15,219 nucleotides of DNA, from NCBI GenBank assembly GCA_021158305.1, contig JAGGUU010000061.1:1-15219 (forward strand), written 5' to 3'. Origin of the DNA: Candidatus Bathyarchaeota archaeon (GTDB lineage: Archaea; Thermoproteota; Bathyarchaeia; Bathyarchaeales; DTEX01). Shown here in pieces: positions 13,407 to 15,219 of the stretch. The notes beneath the pieces are model-generated. The model was not told the origin of the DNA, did not search any database, and was given only the letters and a program-made list of their open reading frames with translations. The translations under genes were made by a program, and so were the position numbers. The first letter of the stretch is position 1, and every line of letters starts with the position of its first letter.

Positions 13407-13967
13407 TTACACTTCTTCTGCTGACTTCACATTGCATTCTACGTAGTACTGGGCATTCTCAGTAAAGACAGTTATTCCTATTGTTACTCCTACATCACTG
13501 ACCGATACGCTTTCTGGATTCACTATGTAAAGTATCATTGTATCTCCAGATGCGAGCGGCTTATCGTCTGTATCATTTGTGAAGGTCGCGGTTTCTCCAG
13601 ATGTATACTCGAAATCACTCCATGACTGAGTCGCGTTTGGACGGTTAAGCGAGGTGGAGATTGCAGAGGGCAACCTTACGTAGTAAACATTTGACCAGGG
13701 AACTTCTACTCCCCTTATCTGTATCTTATCTATCACAACGTCTCTTCCTCCAACGTTATCAATCTCCAACGCAGCGTATACTGTTCCATTTCCGTAGACC
13801 CATACGGCTTGCTTTGTGACCTTCAAAGCTTCTTGTTGCGTTCTTGTCGATGTAATGTTAACAGCATACATTGTGACTACGCCTGCAAGGAGAACTGAGG
13901 TCACTAGGATGATGAGTGTTGAAATGACATTGCCTAATGCGGCTCTGTTATTCTTTAGGCTTTTCAT
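13407..13967 (-). CDS. Archaeal type IV pilin-like protein
   Basis: The 186-residue protein has a short charged N-terminus (MKSLKNNRA) followed directly by a hydrophobic helix (ALGNVISTLIILVTSVLLAGVV). This is the class III signal cleaved by archaeal prepilin peptidase, here predicted between Ala9 and Ala10. The rest is a beta-rich domain with WVYGNGTVYAALEIDNVGGRDV, the usual start of archaeal pilin/archaellin-like domains, and several N-glycosylation sequons (NIT, NGT, NAT, NDT). It is expected as a surface filament subunit or a membrane-anchored pseudopilin. The start is ATG 13967; the upstream site is weak. It follows two related genes in the same direction after a 139-bp gap that holds only a 6-bp hairpin (14054-14080). 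No assembly ATPase or PilC-like gene is in view. Confidence 0.72.
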   Translation of the reverse strand: MKSLKNNRAALGNVISTLIILVTSVLLAGVVTMYAVNITSTRTQQEALKVTKQAVWVYGNGTVYAALEIDNVGGRDVVIDKIQIRGVEVPWSNVYYVRLPSAISTSLNRPNATQSWSDFEYTSGETATFTNDTDDKPLASGDTMILYIVNPESVSVSDVGVTIGITVFTENAQYYVECNVKSAEEV

Positions 13968-14106
13968 TTCTCATCAAGGATAAGAAGGGTGCTTGAGGAA
14001 GTATTAGAATTTGTGCGTCTCTCATGGGAACAGACAATTCGGACTTTGAGTATAGACAGCGGATATGAAAGACTCTGTCTGAACTGGAAGAAATTACGCT
14101 GGGTCT

Positions 14107-14889
14107 TTACTGGAAGTCTTCCGGATAATCCATGTAGACCCACTTCGTGGGTTCCTCAAGAGTTATTTGAACATCTCTCTCACAAGTTCTGTCGATTCCC
14201 ATCGTCTGGACAACTCTAATATGATATGTGTCAGGACCGCTAACGCTGATTTTTCTCATAAGGCTGACACTATGAAGAACCCAGACTTCCTCATAATATA
14301 TTGTAGTTCCATTGCTGCTGGTGACGCTTATAATGAAGTTGTAGACGCCTGCATCCATCTCGATGACTAAGTTTATTGCAAAGGAATGTCCTCCACTCCA
14401 TCCATAATCACTTGAGTATTGAAGAGGATTAGTTTGAGACGGAAACATATTGCCCCTAGCGGTTGTCACTTTAATATAAAAGGATTCAACATCTTCGTGA
14501 GGCAATATGTCTTGTACATCTATGGGATCCGTTGTACACTCATTTGTACCTGGTATCTGAATGGAGTACGGTATGTACTGGTCATTAATCCATATCCTGA
14601 CGATTTCAACGGTGAATGGAGATCTATTCTTGATATATAGACTTATTTGATTACTGCTTTGGTTAAGTGGATAGGCGTAAACATCCAGTTTTTCTAATGA
14701 TCTCTCCTGATCAAACTGCTTCATTTCTATTATCTTTCGCTCGTAAAGACTGTTCACTTCGTTGATGTATAAAAAGAATGGCATAACACATGTGAATAGG
14801 ATCCCTACGAAGATGAGCATTCCGAGAACAGTTGATATGGCGGCTCGCGACTTAAGAAGATGAGACAATATAAGTCGAGTAGACAACAT
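14107..14889 (-). CDS. Pilin-like secreted protein with class III-type signal
   Basis: The 260-residue protein begins with LILSHLLKSRA followed by AISTVLGMLIFVGILFTCVMPFFLYINEV. The Lys/Arg-Ala before a hydrophobic helix fits prepilin-peptidase processing, predicted after Ala16. A short coiled region (SLYERKIIEMKQFDQERSLEKLD) then leads into a beta-rich part with YPLNQSSNQISLYIKNRSPFTVEIVRIWIND, the N-terminal strand pattern common to archaeal pilin-like and secreted proteins. A second beta region follows from about residue 150. The start ATG 14889 is firm: AGGAGG lies 4 nt upstream, and the gene overlaps the end of its upstream neighbour by 38 nt, so the two are translationally linked. It is a larger minor pilin or a filament-associated surface protein; the exact role is unknown. 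Confidence 0.65.
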   Translation of the reverse strand: MLSTRLILSHLLKSRAAISTVLGMLIFVGILFTCVMPFFLYINEVNSLYERKIIEMKQFDQERSLEKLDVYAYPLNQSSNQISLYIKNRSPFTVEIVRIWINDQYIPYSIQIPGTNECTTDPIDVQDILPHEDVESFYIKVTTARGNMFPSQTNPLQYSSDYGWSGGHSFAINLVIEMDAGVYNFIISVTSSNGTTIYYEEVWVLHSVSLMRKISVSGPDTYHIRVVQTMGIDRTCERDVQITLEEPTKWVYMDYPEDFQ

Positions 14890-15219
14890 TTTGCCTCCTA
14901 CTAATAACCGTAATACTCAACTCGTCGCCGACCTCAGCGGCGAGAGAAACAGATACCGCAACTATTTGACCGTTTGGAATCAAAATTCCAGTTGCGTTCC
15001 GTCCCTCAGAGTCTCCCCTAACATAAACATCAACCTGCACATCGACCTCTCCATAATTGAAAACCCAAACGTTCAGAACGCCGGATGTATTGTCGTAGCT
15101 AATATGTTCAACGATGAATCTCTCACTAACCGCATCTATCTGCCTCTTAACCTTCTCATAATAATCATCCTCTAAACTTCTGGTTATAGAGTAAGTAAGC
15201 GACCAGACGCTAATCCCAA
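14852..15219 (-). CDS. Secreted beta-domain protein, 3' part (partial)
   Basis: The 5' end lies beyond the right edge. The 121 visible codons read through without a stop to TGA at 14852. The visible part has a charged helix (SLEDDYYEKVKRQIDAV), then ERFIVEHISYDNTSGVLNVWVFNYGEVDVQVDVYV and further strands (GILIPNGQIVAVSVSL, ELSITVISRRQ), the same beta plan as the downstream pilin-like proteins. The N-terminal signal cannot be seen. Its last 38 bases overlap the start of the 260-residue gene, which shows an operon. It may be another pilin-like protein. Confidence 0.62.
   Translation of the reverse strand, partial: GISVWSLTYSITRSLEDDYYEKVKRQIDAVSERFIVEHISYDNTSGVLNVWVFNYGEVDVQVDVYVRGDSEGRNATGILIPNGQIVAVSVSLAAEVGDELSITVISRRQNVVYSTYIVSSS
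14894..14899 (-). promoter_or_regulatory. Ribosome binding site inside the upstream gene
   Basis: The minus strand reads AGGAGG, 4 nt before ATG 14889, lying within the coding region of the partial upstream gene. It fixes the overlapping start. Confidence 0.6.

Noticed and set aside
14054..14080. 6-bp inverted repeat AGACAG/CTGTCT between the two pilin-like genes
   Set aside because: Short stem with a 15-nt loop, expected by chance in a window of this size.
1..15219. CRISPR arrays, insertion sequences, integrase or attachment sites, tRNA and rRNA genes
   Set aside because: No regularly spaced repeats, transposase or integrase motifs, or conserved tRNA/rRNA signatures were seen on either strand.

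Overview
The window looks like a chromosomal segment of an archaeon. The gene content is archaeal: a NurA-type nuclease, an archaeal-size homoserine kinase, a single-domain Fcf1/Utp24-like PIN protein, proteins with type IV pilin-like N-termini, a HypE-like AIR-synthase-related protein, and a winged helix fused to a Roadblock domain. The control signals agree: TATA-like boxes about 25-30 bp upstream of probable transcript starts, Shine-Dalgarno (SD) sites of the GGAGG/GGTGA type, and GTG and TTG starts. Base composition is moderate. The mix suggests a Thermoproteota/Bathyarchaeia-like lineage, but no marker here fixes the taxonomy.

Layout. 1-547 (-): 5' part of a NurA-domain nuclease gene. 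756-2560 (-): a two-gene sugar operon, Gfo/Idh/MocA oxidoreductase then TIM-barrel isomerase, coupled by a 4-nt overlap. 2715-4010 (+): adenylosuccinate synthetase purA, divergent from the sugar operon. 4099-5673 (+): a secreted, membrane-anchored protein of tandem NEW3/CARDB-like beta domains. 5697-8099 (-): a compact operon thrB - pdxA - PIN. 8223-9136 (-): three small unknown genes, two of which may be related to each other. 9345-9950 (+): the HTH-Roadblock regulator. 9983-11729 (-): a zinc-ribbon SpoIIM-like membrane protein downstream of the HypE-like protein. 11752-12083: an AT-rich spacer holding a GC-rich RNA-like island. 12084-13259 (+): an AGE-family sugar 2-epimerase. 13260-13406: a spacer with a perfect 20-bp inverted repeat that folds as a three-way junction, plus a second hairpin. 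13407-15219 (-): three pilin-like or secreted beta proteins, the most upstream one cut by the window edge.

How the genes may work together. The oxidoreductase, the isomerase and the distant AGE epimerase point to sugar interconversion with unknown substrates. ThrB next to PdxA is the most suggestive metabolic link, because homoserine kinase can phosphorylate 4-hydroxythreonine to the substrate of PdxA. The 13407-15219 cluster and the 4099-5673 protein are cell-surface components. No CRISPR array, insertion sequence, integrase, tRNA or rRNA was seen. The window reads as ordinary chromosome with a few unusual small elements rather than a mobile island.
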